64,000 nucleotides of DNA from Massilia phyllostachyos (GCF_021044825.1 NZ_JAJNOC010000013.1:62001-126000); one strand, 5' to 3'. Shown: positions 30,679-41,636, counted from the stretch's first letter. Numbers and translations are program-made. The notes: generated by a model from the letters alone, not told the origin.

Positions 30679-32202
30679 TTAATCGGCAAGGAGCCGGCTG
30701 GTGGCCGGCTTGCCCGCAAGACCATGCGACGCCGTCCCCGGCAATCCCGGTGGCGGCGTTGCCGTTTCCAGGCCTGGCCCGATGCGCGCCGGTGATAGTC
30801 CTTCGGCGCCCTCGCCGCCCGGCGCCGCCAGCGGCAGCCAGGCACGTACGCAGGTGCCCACGCCGTTCACGCCGCGGTCGACCATCAGGGTGCCGCCCAG
30901 CAGCAATGCGCGTTCGCGCATGCCGAGCAGGCCGTGCGATTTCGACTTCGCCATGGCGTCAAGCGGAATGCCGATGCCGTCGTCCGTGATTTCCAGCTCC
31001 CAGCCGTCCGGCTCGCGCGTCAGGTTGACGATCACCGTGCGCGCCTTGGCGTACTTGGCGATATTGTTCAGGGCTTCCTGGGTGATGCGGAACAGCGCGA
31101 TCGCCTGCATCGGGCCGGCCGCGTCGGCTTCCTGGTCGATCAGGGCGTCGCAATCGAGGGCCGTGACCCGCCCATAATCGGCGCAATAACTCTGGAGGGC
31201 GGCCGACAGGCCCATATTGTCGAGCAGGCTCGGGCGCAAATTCTCGATGATGCGGCGTTTCAGCTGGACCGTGTCGACCAGGGTCTTGCGCGCGCGTCCC
31301 AGCATTGCCACCAGTTCCGGGTGGCTGCCCTTCAGGCGTTCGCTGACCGAGGTCATGTCCATGCCGATCGCGGTGAGATTCGCCCCCATTTCGTCGTGCA
31401 GTTCGCGCGCCAGGCGCGATTTTTCTTCTTCCGAGACCCGGATCAGGTGGCGCGACAGTACCGACAGCTGCTCGGTGCGTTCGGCAACGATGGCTTCCAG
31501 GCTGTCGTTGGTCAGCTGCAACGCGCGCTCGGCTTCCAGGCGCAGGCCGAAGCTACGCTGCACCAGGTTGTAGAACAGCAGGATGACGAGGATGGCGGCG
31601 GCATTGATGCCGACTCCGGACAGCACGGTGCGGCGCGACTGTTCATAAAACGCCGCCGTGCGCGCGGCCAGCAATTCGTTCTGCTCGCGCGTCATGATCA
31701 CGACCTGCAGGCGGATCTCGTCCATCTCCCCGCGCGCATCGGCCGCCGCCGAGATCGCGACGATGTCGACCAGGCCACCCTGGCGGTAGACCTCGAGCGC
31801 CTGGTGCATCAGCCCGAGCTTTTTTTGGACGAGCGAACGCAGCTGCGCCAGGTTTTTCGTTTGCGAGGGGCTGTCGGCCAGCAGCACGCCCAGCGCCCGC
31901 AATTGATTGTCGATCTGCTGCGGCGCTTCACGCAGGGCGCCCAGGTTGACTTCCGCACCGGACAGGAAATAGCCGCGCAGACCGCTTTCGGCATCGGTCA
32001 CGAGCAGGTTCAAGTACTGGAGTTCGTCGGAGACGCGCGCCGTCTGCGTCTGCAGGGTGTTGGCCGAGCGCAGGTCGTCGAGATTACGGATCAGGAAGAT
32101 GCCGTTGATGACGAGGATGACCACGCACGCCACGCACAACAAGGTCTTGGAGAGCGGCAATCCGCGCAGCCGCTTGCCGTCGAAGGCGGTGGAAAAGTAC
32201 AT
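30679..32202 (-). CDS. CHASE3-type sensor histidine kinase, NarX-like family
   Basis: A 507-residue membrane kinase. Membrane segments at about residues 20-38 and 195-214 enclose a helical CHASE3-like sensor (LLVTDAESGLRGYFLSG). The dimerisation domain is of the HisKA_3 type, with phosphoacceptor His269 in ARELHDEMGANL. The ATPase domain has NNIAKYAKA and ITDDGIGI, and ends with a 45-residue Gly/Pro-rich tail. ATG at 32202 is chosen because AAAGGAAG precedes it. Its partner is the NarL-type regulator 278 bases upstream on the same strand. Confidence 0.88.
   Translation of the reverse strand: MYFSTAFDGKRLRGLPLSKTLLCVACVVILVINGIFLIRNLDDLRSANTLQTQTARVSDELQYLNLLVTDAESGLRGYFLSGAEVNLGALREAPQQIDNQLRALGVLLADSPSQTKNLAQLRSLVQKKLGLMHQALEVYRQGGLVDIVAISAAADARGEMDEIRLQVVIMTREQNELLAARTAAFYEQSRRTVLSGVGINAAAILVILLFYNLVQRSFGLRLEAERALQLTNDSLEAIVAERTEQLSVLSRHLIRVSEEEKSRLARELHDEMGANLTAIGMDMTSVSERLKGSHPELVAMLGRARKTLVDTVQLKRRIIENLRPSLLDNMGLSAALQSYCADYGRVTALDCDALIDQEADAAGPMQAIALFRITQEALNNIAKYAKARTVIVNLTREPDGWELEITDDGIGIPLDAMAKSKSHGLLGMRERALLLGGTLMVDRGVNGVGTCVRAWLPLAAPGGEGAEGLSPARIGPGLETATPPPGLPGTASHGLAGKPATSRLLAD
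30685..30714. terminator. Hairpin between convergent genes
   Basis: GCCGGC/GCCGGC plus an outer GGCAA/TTGCC arm form a bulged stem 17 bases after the Crp-type gene, inside the last codons of the convergent kinase gene. It has no U-run and is weakly supported as a terminator. Confidence 0.3.
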
Positions 32203-32238
32203 GGGCTTCCTTTCGCGCAACTTATGCCGTCCGGGGCG

Positions 32239-32244
32239 ATTATA
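32239..32244 (-). promoter_or_regulatory. -10 element of the kinase gene
   Basis: On the minus strand a consensus TATAAT lies about 37 bases before the kinase start. No good -35 is seen. It implies that the kinase gene has its own promoter. The rest of the 278-base gap up to 32480 shows nothing recognisable. Confidence 0.4.
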
Positions 32245-32480
32245 GTCGCGTTAGCGAAATGTTGCACCGCCGCGAACGGAAAATGTCACGGTTGGGTTAC
32301 ATGCTGGTCACATCGCTTGCCCGGAAAGAAGCAACAACATGGCGCCGGCGCAGCGCCCGCACAACAGGCATCGAGGGCAGTATGCGCCTGTCGCCACGTC
32401 AATACAAGCGGCGATCGAAGGGACGCGGAGAGGACACGGGATGCGCCGCGGCGCGGGGCCGCGGGCGTTTGCGGAACCGC

Positions 32481-33113
32481 TCAGTCGAGCAGGTTGTTCT
32501 TCATGGCGTAGTAGGTCAGGTCGCTGTTCGACTGCAGGCCCATCTTTTCCATGATGCGGGTACGGTAGGTGGACACGGTCTTGATCGACAGCGACAGCGC
32601 ATTGCCGATGTCGGACACGGTCGCGCCCTTGGCCAGGCGCAGGAAGACCTGGAACTCGCGGTCCGACAGCTCGGTGTGCAGCGCGGTGTTCGGATCGCGG
32701 TCGAAGCTCTGCGCCAGCAGTTCACCCACGGTCGAGCTCACGTAGCGGCGGCCCTGGTACACGGTGCGCACCGCCGTTTTCAGCTCGTCGGCTTCGCATT
32801 CCTTGTTCAGGTAGCCGTTGGCGCCCATCTTGAACAGGTTGAGCGCGTATTGCTGCGCCGGATAGCCGGACAGGATCAGCACCGGCAGGTTGGGCTGGCC
32901 CTGGCGGATGGTGCGCAGGATGTCGATGCCGCTCTGGTCGGGCATCGCGATATCGAGCAGGAGCACGTCGCAGATCTCGCGGCGTGCGATGTCGAGGGCT
33001 TCACGCCCGGTGGCGCCTTCGGCGACGACTTCGAAATCGCCCGACGACGAGAAAATCTGCTTGAACCCTGCTCGAACTATTTGGTGATCGTCACAAATGG
33101 CAACGCGTATCAT
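32481..33113 (-). CDS. NarL/FixJ-family response regulator
   Basis: A 210-residue two-component regulator. The receiver domain has DD at 8-9, phosphoacceptor Asp54 (LLLDIAMPD), Ser/Ala at the switch position (ILSGYP) and Lys in GYLNKE. A LuxR-type helix-turn-helix (about 145-205, LSDREFQVFLRLAKGATVSDIGNALSLSIKTVSTYRTRI) lies at the C terminus. It resembles UvrY/GacA-like regulators. GGGAAG precedes the ATG by 5 bases. It is probably phosphorylated by the kinase encoded next downstream. Confidence 0.9.
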   Translation of the reverse strand: MIRVAICDDHQIVRAGFKQIFSSSGDFEVVAEGATGREALDIARREICDVLLLDIAMPDQSGIDILRTIRQGQPNLPVLILSGYPAQQYALNLFKMGANGYLNKECEADELKTAVRTVYQGRRYVSSTVGELLAQSFDRDPNTALHTELSDREFQVFLRLAKGATVSDIGNALSLSIKTVSTYRTRIMEKMGLQSNSDLTYYAMKNNLLD

Positions 33114-33207
33114 TGTCTTCCCTTAAATTTTCCCTGATAGGAAAGTGCCAGGTCCGTCTACACGCCCCGGCTTGCATGCGTTGATGTCAGCATGAACCGC
33201 AGGTGAC

Positions 33208-33235
33208 ATTCTAACACTACGGCGCGGCGCATCAA
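33208..33235 (-). promoter_or_regulatory. Candidate promoter of the NarL-type regulator
   Basis: On the minus strand TTGATG (33230-33235), a 16-base spacer and TAGAAT (33208-33213), giving a leader of about 90 bases. Confidence 0.4.
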
Positions 33236-33354
33236 GGCGCACACTTGCTGAGTTTTCATGGCAGGCGGTATGGGCGCCGGGCGGCGGACAAGGCGGCGCA
33301 TGACGGACCGGCACGGCGGATGGCGTGAAGGCGCAGGCGCTTCGGAAATTCCCG

Positions 33355-33774
33355 CTATGCCGCGCTCGCGCCCTGCCGCAGCAGCGCCAGGATGTCGAGC
33401 AGCTCGGCCCGCACCAGCGCGACGTCGACCTGCGGCTCGGCCGGCTCGGGCCGCGCCAGGATCGGTGCGATGTCATCGGGCGTCACGATCTCGTGGCCGC
33501 GGCCGTCGAGGCGGTTGCGCGCGCCGCTGATGGTGAAGCCCTGCTCGTACAGGAGTTCGCGGATGCGCCGCACCAGCAGCACTTCGTGGTGCTGGTAATA
33601 GCGGCGGTTGCCGCGGCGCTTGACCGGCTTGAGCTGGGTGAACTCCTGTTCCCAGTAACGCAGCACGTGCGGCTTCACGCCGCACAGCTCGCTCACTTCG
33701 CCGATGGTGAAGTAGCGCTTGGCCGGGATCGGCGGCAGCACGGCCGCCTCAGCTTTGTTCGGTCGTTCAGTCAT
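33355..33774 (-). CDS. MerR-family transcriptional regulator
   Basis: A 139-residue MerR-type regulator. The winged helix is at about residues 20-88 (YFTIGEVSELCGVKPHVLRYWEQEFTQLKPVKRRGNRRYY). The effector region is short, with no Cys cluster for metals. The same gene follows ihfA in many Burkholderiales, so its place is conserved although its targets are unknown. It starts 12 bases after ihfA and closes the thrS-ihfA block. Confidence 0.9.
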   Translation of the reverse strand: MTERPNKAEAAVLPPIPAKRYFTIGEVSELCGVKPHVLRYWEQEFTQLKPVKRRGNRRYYQHHEVLLVRRIRELLYEQGFTISGARNRLDGRGHEIVTPDDIAPILARPEPAEPQVDVALVRAELLDILALLRQGASAA

Positions 33775-33786
33775 TTAAGCTAGCAT

Positions 33787-34212
33787 TCACGCAGCCCGTG
33801 CCAGCGAGTTCCCAGGTGGATTGGTTTCCTCAACCATTCCCTTGAGCTTCTGGCTGGCATGGAAAGTCACGACGCGGCGCGCCGTGATGGGGATTTCTTC
33901 CCCGGTTTTCGGATTGCGACCCGGCCGCTGCGGCTTGTCGCGCAACTGGAAGTTGCCGAAGCCCGACAGCTTGACCGCTTCGCCACGTTCGAGCGCGTTG
34001 CGGATCTCGTCGAAGAAGGTTTCGACCATGTCCTTGGCTTCGCGCTTGTTCAGGCCGACCTGCTCGAACAGCAGCTCGGCCAGCTCGGCCTTGGTCAGGG
34101 TCGGCAGTTCCTGTTCTGCTTCCTTCCGCACCCGCGCGACTTGCATCGCGCGATGCAGATCGGCCGCCAGCGCTTCCTGGAACACGGCCGAGTCAACGTC
34201 GTTGTTATTAAT
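33787..34212 (-). CDS. ihfA: Integration host factor subunit alpha
   Basis: DNA-bending protein that forms IHF with IhfB. The core [30 protein letters not shown]...[30 protein letters not shown] is fully typical, with the proline-tipped arm intact. It has an N-terminal extension of about 37 residues, as is common in Burkholderiales. The start is uncertain: no ATG fits. An AUU at 34212 has AGGTAGGG 7 bases upstream, while GTG at 34185 has no ribosome site. An in-frame stop lies 4 codons above the AUU. I used AUU; with GTG the protein has 132 residues. pheT ends 56 bases upstream. Confidence 0.9.
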   Translation of the reverse strand: MNNNDVDSAVFQEALAADLHRAMQVARVRKEAEQELPTLTKAELAELLFEQVGLNKREAKDMVETFFDEIRNALERGEAVKLSGFGNFQLRDKPQRPGRNPKTGEEIPITARRVVTFHASQKLKGMVEETNPPGNSLARAA

Positions 34213-34268
34213 TTTGAAGCCCTACCTTCAAGTAAAACGATGTTTTGGAACGCGACACTTTCGTATCG

Positions 34269-36695
34269 CTATGCACGCAGCTTGGCGCCGACTTTTTGTT
34301 CCGCGGCAGTGGCGATCGCAGCCATGATGGCGTCGACCACTTCGTCCTGCAGCGTCGATTGAGTATCTTGCAAGCTAAAGCGGAAAGCAAGGCTTTTTTC
34401 ATCCGTCTCCAGCCCTTTGCCGCGATATTCATCAAACAAAACAACGGCTTGCACGATCTTTCCTGCAGGATTCGAGGCAATTTCAGCGTGGAAGGTGTCC
34501 AGGACATCTTGTGCTGCGACACCCTGCTTCACCACCAGCGCCAGGTCGCGCGTGGCGCCCGGGAACTTCGAGATCTCGGCATAGCTCGGCACCGCGCGCA
34601 GGCGCAGGGCCTCGGCGTCGACTTCGAACAGTACCGGCGCCTGCGGCAGGTCGTACTTCTGCAGCCAGCGCGGGTGCAGTTCGCCGATGAAGCCGATGCG
34701 CTTGCCATCGAGCTCGACGAAGGCGCTGCGGCCCGGGTGCAGGGCCGGATGCTCGCCCTTCACGAAGCGCAGTGCCGCTGGAGCGAACAGCGCTTCCAGG
34801 TCGGCCTTGACGTCGAAGAAGTCGACGGTGCGGGTCTTCTCGCCCCACTGCTCGTCCAGGGCCGGGCCGTAGGCGATCGCCGCGACGCGCTTCGGCTGGT
34901 CGAAGCCGGCGATGGCCAGCGGACCGTCCTGGGCGTCCGGGTTACGGTGGAACACGGCGCCGATCTCGAACACGCGCACGCGGCCGGCCTTGCGGTTGAC
35001 GTTGTAACGCACGTTGGCGAGCAGGCTGCCGACCAGGTTCGAACGCATCACGCTGAGCTGGCTGGCGATCGGGTTCTGCAGGCGGATCGGGGCGTCGTTG
35101 CCGGCGAAGTCCTGTTCCCAGACGGCTTCCACGAAGCTCATGTTCACCACTTCCTGGTAGCCGATGTCGGCCAGCTGGTGGCGGATCGCGAACAGCGAGC
35201 GGGTGTTTTCCGGCTCGATCAGCATGGCGCTCGGGGCGACCGGCGGGTTCGCCGGAATGTTCTCGAAGCCATAGACGCGCGCGACTTCCTCGATCAGGTC
35301 TTCCTCGATCTCGATGTCGAAGCGGTAGGACGGCGAGGTCACGTGGAACACGCCATCCTGGTGCGTGAACGGCAGTTGCAGGCGCGTGAAGATGTCGGCC
35401 ACCACGGCGTCGGTCAGCGGCACGCCGATGACCTTCGCGGCGCGCGCGGTGCGCATGGCGACCGGCTGCGGCTGCGGCAGGTTGACGGACTGGTCGTCGA
35501 CCGGGCCGACTTTGGTCTCCGGCGTACCGCAGATCTCGACGATCAAGGCGGTGATACGCTCGATGTGCTCGACCGTGGTCGCATAGTCGACGCCGCGCTC
35601 GAAGCGGTGCGCCGCGTCGGTCGAGAAGTTGTACTTGCGTGCGCGGCCCTGGATCGCATTCGGCCACCAGAAGGCGGCTTCCAGGTAGATGTCGGTGGTA
35701 TCCAGCGTGACGGCGGTGGAATCGCCGCCCATGATGCCGGCCAGCGATTCGATCTCTTTATCGTCGGCGATCACGCCGACCCACTCGTCGACCTCGATCG
35801 TGTTGCCGTTCAGGAGCTTGAGGGTCTCGCCCTTCTTGCCCCAGCGGATATCGAGGCCGCCGTGGATCTTGGCCAGGTCGAAGACGTGGGAAGGACGGCC
35901 GACTTCGAGCATCACGTAGTTCGAGATGTCGACCAGGGCCGACACGGAGCGCTGGCCGCTGCGCTCGAGGCGGCGCACCATCCAGTCCGGGGTCGCGGCG
36001 CGCGCGTTCAGGCCGCGGATGACGCGGCCCGAGAAACGGCCGCACAGGTCCGGCGCCGAAATTTTCGCCGGCAGGACTTCGTCCGTGGTGACCGGGACCA
36101 GGCGCGTGGTCGGCACGTGCAGCGGGGTGCCGGTCAGGGCCGACACTTCGCGGGCGACGCCCAGCACCGACAGGCAGTCCGCCTTGTTCGGGGTCAGCTT
36201 GATGGTGAACTTCAGGTCGTTCAGGCCCAGGTAGTCGCGGATGTTCGTGCCGACCGGCGCATCGGCCGGCAGCTCCATCAGGCCGCTGCTCTCTTCCGAG
36301 ATCTTGAGTTCCTTGGCCGAGCACATCATGCCCTGCGACTCGACGCCGCGCAGCTTGCCGACCTTGATCTCGAAGGGCTTGCCGTCGGCGCCCGGGGGCA
36401 GCACGGCGCCGGCCTGGGCGCAGATCGCCTTCATCCCGGCGCGCACATTCGGCGCGCCGCAGACGATGTTCAGCAGGGTGCCGGTGCCCACGTCCACCTG
36501 GCAGACGTTGAGGCGGTCGGCGTTCGGGTGCTTGGCCACTTCCTTGACTTCGGCGACGACCACGTTCGAGAACGGCGGCGCCACGGCTTCGACTTCCTCG
36601 ACTTCGAGGCCGGACATGGTGAGCAGGTGCGAGAGTTCATCCGAAGTCATCTTCGGATCGACCATGGAACGGAGCCAGTTTTCAGAGAATTGCAT
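34269..36695 (-). CDS. pheT: Phenylalanyl-tRNA synthetase beta subunit
   Basis: An 808-residue beta chain of the (alpha-beta)2 enzyme that charges tRNA-Phe. The N-terminal EMAP-like tRNA-binding domain (about 40-150, [14 protein letters not shown]) is followed by the B3/B4 editing and B5 domains, a catalytic-like domain and a C-terminal anticodon-binding ferredoxin-like domain ([14 protein letters not shown]...). Full length. It lies 30 bases after pheS and before ihfA. Confidence 0.97.
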   Translation of the reverse strand: MQFSENWLRSMVDPKMTSDELSHLLTMSGLEVEEVEAVAPPFSNVVVAEVKEVAKHPNADRLNVCQVDVGTGTLLNIVCGAPNVRAGMKAICAQAGAVLPPGADGKPFEIKVGKLRGVESQGMMCSAKELKISEESSGLMELPADAPVGTNIRDYLGLNDLKFTIKLTPNKADCLSVLGVAREVSALTGTPLHVPTTRLVPVTTDEVLPAKISAPDLCGRFSGRVIRGLNARAATPDWMVRRLERSGQRSVSALVDISNYVMLEVGRPSHVFDLAKIHGGLDIRWGKKGETLKLLNGNTIEVDEWVGVIADDKEIESLAGIMGGDSTAVTLDTTDIYLEAAFWWPNAIQGRARKYNFSTDAAHRFERGVDYATTVEHIERITALIVEICGTPETKVGPVDDQSVNLPQPQPVAMRTARAAKVIGVPLTDAVVADIFTRLQLPFTHQDGVFHVTSPSYRFDIEIEEDLIEEVARVYGFENIPANPPVAPSAMLIEPENTRSLFAIRHQLADIGYQEVVNMSFVEAVWEQDFAGNDAPIRLQNPIASQLSVMRSNLVGSLLANVRYNVNRKAGRVRVFEIGAVFHRNPDAQDGPLAIAGFDQPKRVAAIAYGPALDEQWGEKTRTVDFFDVKADLEALFAPAALRFVKGEHPALHPGRSAFVELDGKRIGFIGELHPRWLQKYDLPQAPVLFEVDAEALRLRAVPSYAEISKFPGATRDLALVVKQGVAAQDVLDTFHAEIASNPAGKIVQAVVLFDEYRGKGLETDEKSLAFRFSLQDTQSTLQDEVVDAIMAAIATAAEQKVGAKLRA

Positions 36696-36725
36696 ATTCT
36701 GTTGTCCTTCTTCTTGCCGCGAGGT

Positions 36726-37853
<1,128 letters not shown>

Positions 37854-37870
37854 CTAGCTAACTGACTGCA

Positions 37871-38230
37871 TTAGGCAGCCAGCTTGGCCTTGGCGGCGGT
37901 GACAATCGCGGCGAATGCCGGCTTGTCGTGCACTGCCATGTCGGCCAGGACTTTACGGTCCAGTTCAATTCCGGACTTCTTCAGGCCGTTCATGAAGGCG
38001 CTGTAGGTCATGCCGTGCGAACGCGAAGCCGCGTTGATACGGGTGATCCACAGTGCGCGGAAGACGCGCTTCTTGTTACGACGGTCGCGGTAGGCGTACT
38101 GGCCAGCGCGCATGACTGCTTGCTTGGCAATACGGAATACCTTGCTGCGACGGCCGCGGTAGCCTTTGGCAAGTTCAAGGACTTTCTTGTGACGGGCACG
38201 TGCAGTAACCCCACGTTTTACTCGAGGCAT
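37871..38230 (-). CDS. rplT: 50S ribosomal protein L20
   Basis: 119-residue basic ribosomal protein, full length and typical throughout ([36 protein letters not shown]). In E. coli L20 represses rpmI-rplT translation by binding the mRNA leader. It lies 30 bases after rpmI. Confidence 0.98.
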   Translation of the reverse strand: MPRVKRGVTARARHKKVLELAKGYRGRRSKVFRIAKQAVMRAGQYAYRDRRNKKRVFRALWITRINAASRSHGMTYSAFMNGLKKSGIELDRKVLADMAVHDKPAFAAIVTAAKAKLAA

Positions 38231-38260
38231 ATTAGCTCCCTTTGTAGATGATTAGTGAGA

Positions 38261-38458
38261 TTAAGCGGAAGGCATCATGCGGTAGACGCTGGTCACGTCC
38301 GACGCATTGATGTTACGGGTGCCGCGCAGTTGACGCTTGTTTTTGGTGGTCTTCTTGGTCAGGATGTGACGCTTGAACGCCATACCCGACTTGACGGTAC
38401 CACCCGGACGCACGCGAAAACGCTTCTTCGCGGAGCTTTTGGTTTTCATTTTTGGCAT
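38261..38458 (-). CDS. rpmI: 50S ribosomal protein L35
   Basis: 65-residue ribosomal protein, typical ([32 protein letters not shown]). First gene of rpmI-rplT. It is separated from infC by 577 bases, unusually far for this gene pair, and has a candidate promoter of its own about 150 bases upstream. Confidence 0.98.
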   Translation of the reverse strand: MPKMKTKSSAKKRFRVRPGGTVKSGMAFKRHILTKKTTKNKRQLRGTRNINASDVTSVYRMMPSA

Positions 38459-38604
38459 AGTATTCTGCCCTTCTACAGGCAGCCTCTATACGACAGGATT
38501 GCAGGTGGCGGCAACGCCGCTCTTGGATGCCTGCTTTCACTTGTCTTGCAGCCGACGTCACTACCTGCCGACTACAACCTGCTCGTTAAAAACAGGAACC
38601 GCAG

Positions 38605-38610
38605 ATGATA
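38605..38610 (-). promoter_or_regulatory. Candidate extended -10 promoter of rpmI-rplT
   Basis: On the minus strand TGCTATCAT, an extended -10 (TGn + TATCAT). No good -35. It would give a leader of about 140 bases before rpmI, long enough for L20 autoregulation. Confidence 0.4.
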
Positions 38611-38705
38611 GCACAGGTTTGGTGGGAAATGTTGGGGCAGGCCCTTGGTTTTCGCCCTGGCGCGACAAGAACCCGCAACGCCACCTTTCACTACGTGGGC
38701 CCGCA

Positions 38706-38734
38706 CGTCATCCCGGCGAAGGCCGGGATCCAAT
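38706..38734 (-). repeat. REP-like palindromic repeat, copy 1
   Basis: TCCCGGCGAAGGCCGGGATCC is the reverse orientation of the GGGTTCCGGCC-type repeat, with a 7-bp stem around CGAAG. Confidence 0.7.
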
Positions 38735-38782
38735 TTCCCTCGCCCGCCGCTCATGCGTGCGTTCTCACTGATCGTGGAAAAT

Positions 38783-38807
38783 CGGGTTCCCGCCTGCGCG
38801 GGAAGCC
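38783..38807 (+). repeat. REP-like palindromic repeat, copy 2
   Basis: GGGTTCCCGCCTGCGCGGGAA, forward orientation, with a TTCCCGC/GCGGGAA stem. It is followed by GGCGCCAGTGGCGCG, which recurs in reverse next to copy 5. Confidence 0.7.
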
Positions 38808-38876
38808 GTAGGCGCCAGTGGCGCGTACGACGTGCGGAAGTCGCGGGCCGACCGCGGCGTATCGATTTGCATGCAA

Positions 38877-38907
38877 ACTTGGGTTCCGGCCTGCGCCGGA
38901 ACGACGG
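38877..38907 (+). repeat. REP-like palindromic repeat, copy 3
   Basis: ACTTGGGTTCCGGCCTGCGC continuing into CGGAACGACGG, with a TTCCGGC/GCCGGAA stem. Nearly identical to copy 4. Confidence 0.75.
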
Positions 38908-38969
38908 GAGTGGATACTCAGCGTGCAAATCCAACGCACACCTCAACACCCGCCGCACAAACGAACACA

Positions 38970-39011
38970 GGCCGGGCCCGGAACCAGCATGCGCTGGCGC
39001 CGGACCCGGCC
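38970..39011 (-). terminator. Terminator-like hairpin after infC
   Basis: On the minus strand GGCCGGGTCCGG pairs with CCGGGCCCGGCC (12 bp, one G-U), with an inner CCAGC/GCTGG stem, followed by TGTGTTCGTTTG. It lies 24 bases after the infC stop and probably ends the thrS-infC transcript. Confidence 0.6.
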
Positions 39012-39035
39012 CATTCATCTGACGGCGCGAAGAAA

Positions 39036-39557
39036 TTACTTCTTCTTCTTCGGCGCGACCACCATGATCATCTGGCGACCCTCGAGCTTCGGGAACTGCT
39101 CGACCTGGCCGAATTCCTCCAGGTCGCCGCGCAGGCGTTCGAGCATGCGCATGCCGATGTCCTGGTGCGCCATTTCGCGGCCCCGGAAGCGCAGCGTGAT
39201 CTTGGTCTTGTCGCCGTCTTCCAGGAACTTGATGAGGTTGCGCAGCTTGATGCTGTAGTCGCCTTCATCGGTGCCCGGACGGAACTTGACTTCCTTGACC
39301 TGGATGATCTTCTGCTTCAGCTTGGCTTCGTGCGCCTTCTTCTGCTCCGAGTACTTGAACTTGCCGTAGTCCATCAGGCGGCAGACCGGCGGGCTCGCGT
39401 TCGGCGCGATCTCGACCAGGTCGACGTTCTTTTCCTCGGCCAGGCGGAACGCCTCCGCCAGGCTCACGATGCCCAGCGGTTCGTTTTCCACACCGTTCAG
39501 GCGCATTTCGGGATAGGTGATCTCGCCGTTGATGCGATGCTGTTTGTCAGTAGCTAT
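39036..39557 (-). CDS. infC: Translation initiation factor IF-3
   Basis: IF-3 (173 residues) keeps 30S subunits free and checks the start codon. The N domain ([23 protein letters not shown]) and C domain ([36 protein letters not shown]) are complete. The first ATG in frame lies 17 codons inside the conserved N domain. The homologous N terminus is M-A-T-D-K-x-H-R-I-N-G, which places the start at an AUA codon (39555-39557) with AAAGGA 6 bases upstream. IF-3 genes are known for rare start codons (AUU in E. coli), which allow autoregulation. It lies 36 bases after thrS. Confidence 0.97.
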   Translation of the reverse strand: MATDKQHRINGEITYPEMRLNGVENEPLGIVSLAEAFRLAEEKNVDLVEIAPNASPPVCRLMDYGKFKYSEQKKAHEAKLKQKIIQVKEVKFRPGTDEGDYSIKLRNLIKFLEDGDKTKITLRFRGREMAHQDIGMRMLERLRGDLEEFGQVEQFPKLEGRQMIMVVAPKKKK

Positions 39558-39593
39558 TTTGTTTCCTTTGAAAGTATGTAATTTGGCCGTGGA

Positions 39594-41504
39594 TCATTTT
39601 ACCTTGGCGGCGACTTCGCTCACCAGGCGCTCCACCAGCGCGTCGACCGGCATCACGCCGAGGTCGACATTGCCGCGGGCACGCACGGCCACCGTATTCG
39701 CTTCACGTTCCTTGTCGCCAACAACGAGAATGTAAGGCAGCTTTTGGACGGAATGTTCACGAATTTTATAAGTAATCTTCTCGTTCCGCAAATCAGCGTG
39801 AACGCGCAGGCCGGCCGCGCGCAGCTTGGCCTCCACCTGCTTCACATAATCTGCTTGCGCATCCGAAATATTCAAGACCGCGACCTGCACCGGCGCCAGC
39901 CACAGCGGCAGCGCGCCGGCGTAGTTCTCGATCAGGATGCCGATGAAGCGTTCCATCGAGCCGACGATCGCACGGTGGAGCATCACCGGCACCTTGCGGG
40001 TGTTGTCTTCCGCGACATATTCCGCGCCGAGACGGCCCGGCATCGAGAAGTCGACCTGCATGGTGCCGACCTGCCATGGACGGCCCAGGCTATCCTTCAG
40101 GTGGTACTCGATCTTGGGACCGTAGAAGGCGCCCTCGCCCGGCAGCTCGGTCCACTCCACGCCGCAGGCGCGCAGGGCGGAACGCAGCGCGTCCTCGGCC
40201 TCGTCCCACACCTCGTCGGTGCCGATGCGGTTGCTTGGCCTCAGCGCCAGCTTGACGTCGATGTTGTTGAAGCCGAAATCGTCGTACACCTGCATCGCCT
40301 GGGCGTGGAAGGCGGTCACTTCCGCTTCGATCTGCTCTTCGGTGCAGAAGATGTGGCCGTCATCCTGGGTAAAGCCGCGCACGCGCATGATGCCGTGCAG
40401 CGCGCCCGAGGATTCGTTGCGGTGGCACTGGCCGAACTCGCCGTAGCGCAGCGGCAGGTCGCGGTAGCTCTTCATGCCCGAGTTATAGATCTGCACGTGG
40501 CCCGGGCAGTTCATCGGCTTGAGCGCGTACGAGCGATTCTCGGAATCGGTCGTGAACATGTTTTCACGATAGTTGTCCCAGTGACCGGTCTTCTGCCACA
40601 GGGTGACGTCCAGGATCTGCGGCGCCTTGACTTCGTCGTAGCCGTTCACCTGGTACTTCTTGCGCATGTATTGCTCGACCTGCTGCCAGATGGTCCAGCC
40701 CTTCGGGTGCCAGAAGATCAGGCCAGGGGCTTCGTCCTGGAAATGGAACAGGTCCAGTTGCTTGCCGATCTTGCGGTGGTCGCGCTTTTCCGCCTCTTCC
40801 AGCACGTGCAGGTACTGCTCCTGGTCCTCTTTCTTGGCCCAGGCGGTGCCGTAGACGCGCTGCAGCATCTCGTTCTTCGAGTCGCCGCGCCAGTAGGCGC
40901 CGGCCAGCTTCATCAGCTTGAACACCTTCAGCTTGCCGGTCGACGGCACGTGCGGACCGCGGCACAGGTCGGTGAAACCGCCCTGCTCGTACAGCGACAC
41001 GTCCTCGCCCGCCGGGATCGAGGCGATGATCTCGGCTTTATAGGCTTCGCCGATCGACTTGAAGTATTCCACCGCCTCGTCGCGCGGCAGCACCTTGCGG
41101 GTGACCTTTTCGTCCTTCTTTGCCAGCTCGGCCATCTTCTTTTCGATCGCGGTCAAGTCTTCCGGGGTGAACGGACGCTTGTACGAGAAGTCATAGTAGA
41201 AGCCGTTCTCGATCACCGGGCCGATGGTGACCTGGGCTTCCGGGAACAGTTCCTTGACGGCGTGCGCCAGCAAGTGGGCGGTCGAGTGGCGGATCACGTC
41301 CAGGCCATCCGCATCGCGGTCGGTGACGATCGCCAGGTCGGCGTCGGATTCGATCAGGAAGGAGGTGTCGACCACCTTGCCGTCCACCTTGCCGGCCAGC
41401 GCGGCCTTGGCCAGGCTCGGCGCGATGCTCTGGGCCACCTGGGCGACGGTGACCGGTCCTTCGAATTGACGGCTGGAGCCATCCGGAAGTCGTACGTTCA
41501 ACAT
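39594..41504 (-). CDS. thrS: Threonyl-tRNA synthetase
   Basis: A 636-residue enzyme that charges tRNA-Thr. The order is a TGS domain (residues 1-60), the editing domain with [11 protein letters not shown] (HxxxH), and the class II core with motif 2 [15 protein letters not shown]. The C-terminal anticodon-binding domain starts near [13 protein letters not shown] at 41504 ([10 protein letters not shown]) has GGAG 6 bases upstream; an ATG four codons earlier overlaps that site. It lies downstream of tRNA-Val, with a strong terminator in its leader, and precedes infC. Confidence 0.97.
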   Translation of the reverse strand: MLNVRLPDGSSRQFEGPVTVAQVAQSIAPSLAKAALAGKVDGKVVDTSFLIESDADLAIVTDRDADGLDVIRHSTAHLLAHAVKELFPEAQVTIGPVIENGFYYDFSYKRPFTPEDLTAIEKKMAELAKKDEKVTRKVLPRDEAVEYFKSIGEAYKAEIIASIPAGEDVSLYEQGGFTDLCRGPHVPSTGKLKVFKLMKLAGAYWRGDSKNEMLQRVYGTAWAKKEDQEQYLHVLEEAEKRDHRKIGKQLDLFHFQDEAPGLIFWHPKGWTIWQQVEQYMRKKYQVNGYDEVKAPQILDVTLWQKTGHWDNYRENMFTTDSENRSYALKPMNCPGHVQIYNSGMKSYRDLPLRYGEFGQCHRNESSGALHGIMRVRGFTQDDGHIFCTEEQIEAEVTAFHAQAMQVYDDFGFNNIDVKLALRPSNRIGTDEVWDEAEDALRSALRACGVEWTELPGEGAFYGPKIEYHLKDSLGRPWQVGTMQVDFSMPGRLGAEYVAEDNTRKVPVMLHRAIVGSMERFIGILIENYAGALPLWLAPVQVAVLNISDAQADYVKQVEAKLRAAGLRVHADLRNEKITYKIREHSVQKLPYILVVGDKEREANTVAVRARGNVDLGVMPVDALVERLVSEVAAKVK

Positions 41505-41572
41505 GCTGATCTCCATTCGGCGCCAGGGCGCCCGCTAAAATTAATAAATTTGAAACTGAAAAATTCGAGACG

Positions 41573-41597
41573 AAAAAAAACGCGCACCAGGCGCGTT
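41573..41597 (-). terminator. Intrinsic terminator in the thrS leader
   Basis: On the minus strand AACGCGC/GCGCGTT (7 bp, CTGGT loop) followed by a run of six further T. It lies between tRNA-Val and thrS, 69 bases before the thrS start. It either ends the tRNA transcript or works as a thrS attenuator together with the Thr-rich leader ORF upstream. Confidence 0.85.
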
Positions 41598-41636
41598 TGA
41601 TTTCAGTGTGTCGAGCAAAAGAACACCATACCGCGT

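Larger units (their letters stand above)
38459..39035. other. 577-base spacer between infC and rpmI
   Basis: No gene is supported here. From right to left it holds the infC terminator hairpin, three REP-like repeats, a candidate rpmI promoter and a leader of about 140 bases in front of rpmI. The open frames in it are repeat-derived and lack ribosome sites. Confidence 0.7.

Noticed and set aside
33114-33354. A tRNA-Pro after the merR gene, as in some Burkholderiales
   Set aside because: No cloverleaf or CGGGG...CCCCG acceptor stem is found in this gap.
38706-38907. Repeats as a CRISPR array
   Set aside because: Only three copies, in mixed orientation, with uneven spacing and internal palindromes; there are no cas genes.
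38605-39022. Several open frames between infC and rpmI
   Set aside because: They run through palindromic repeats on both strands, lack ribosome sites and have no protein-like composition.
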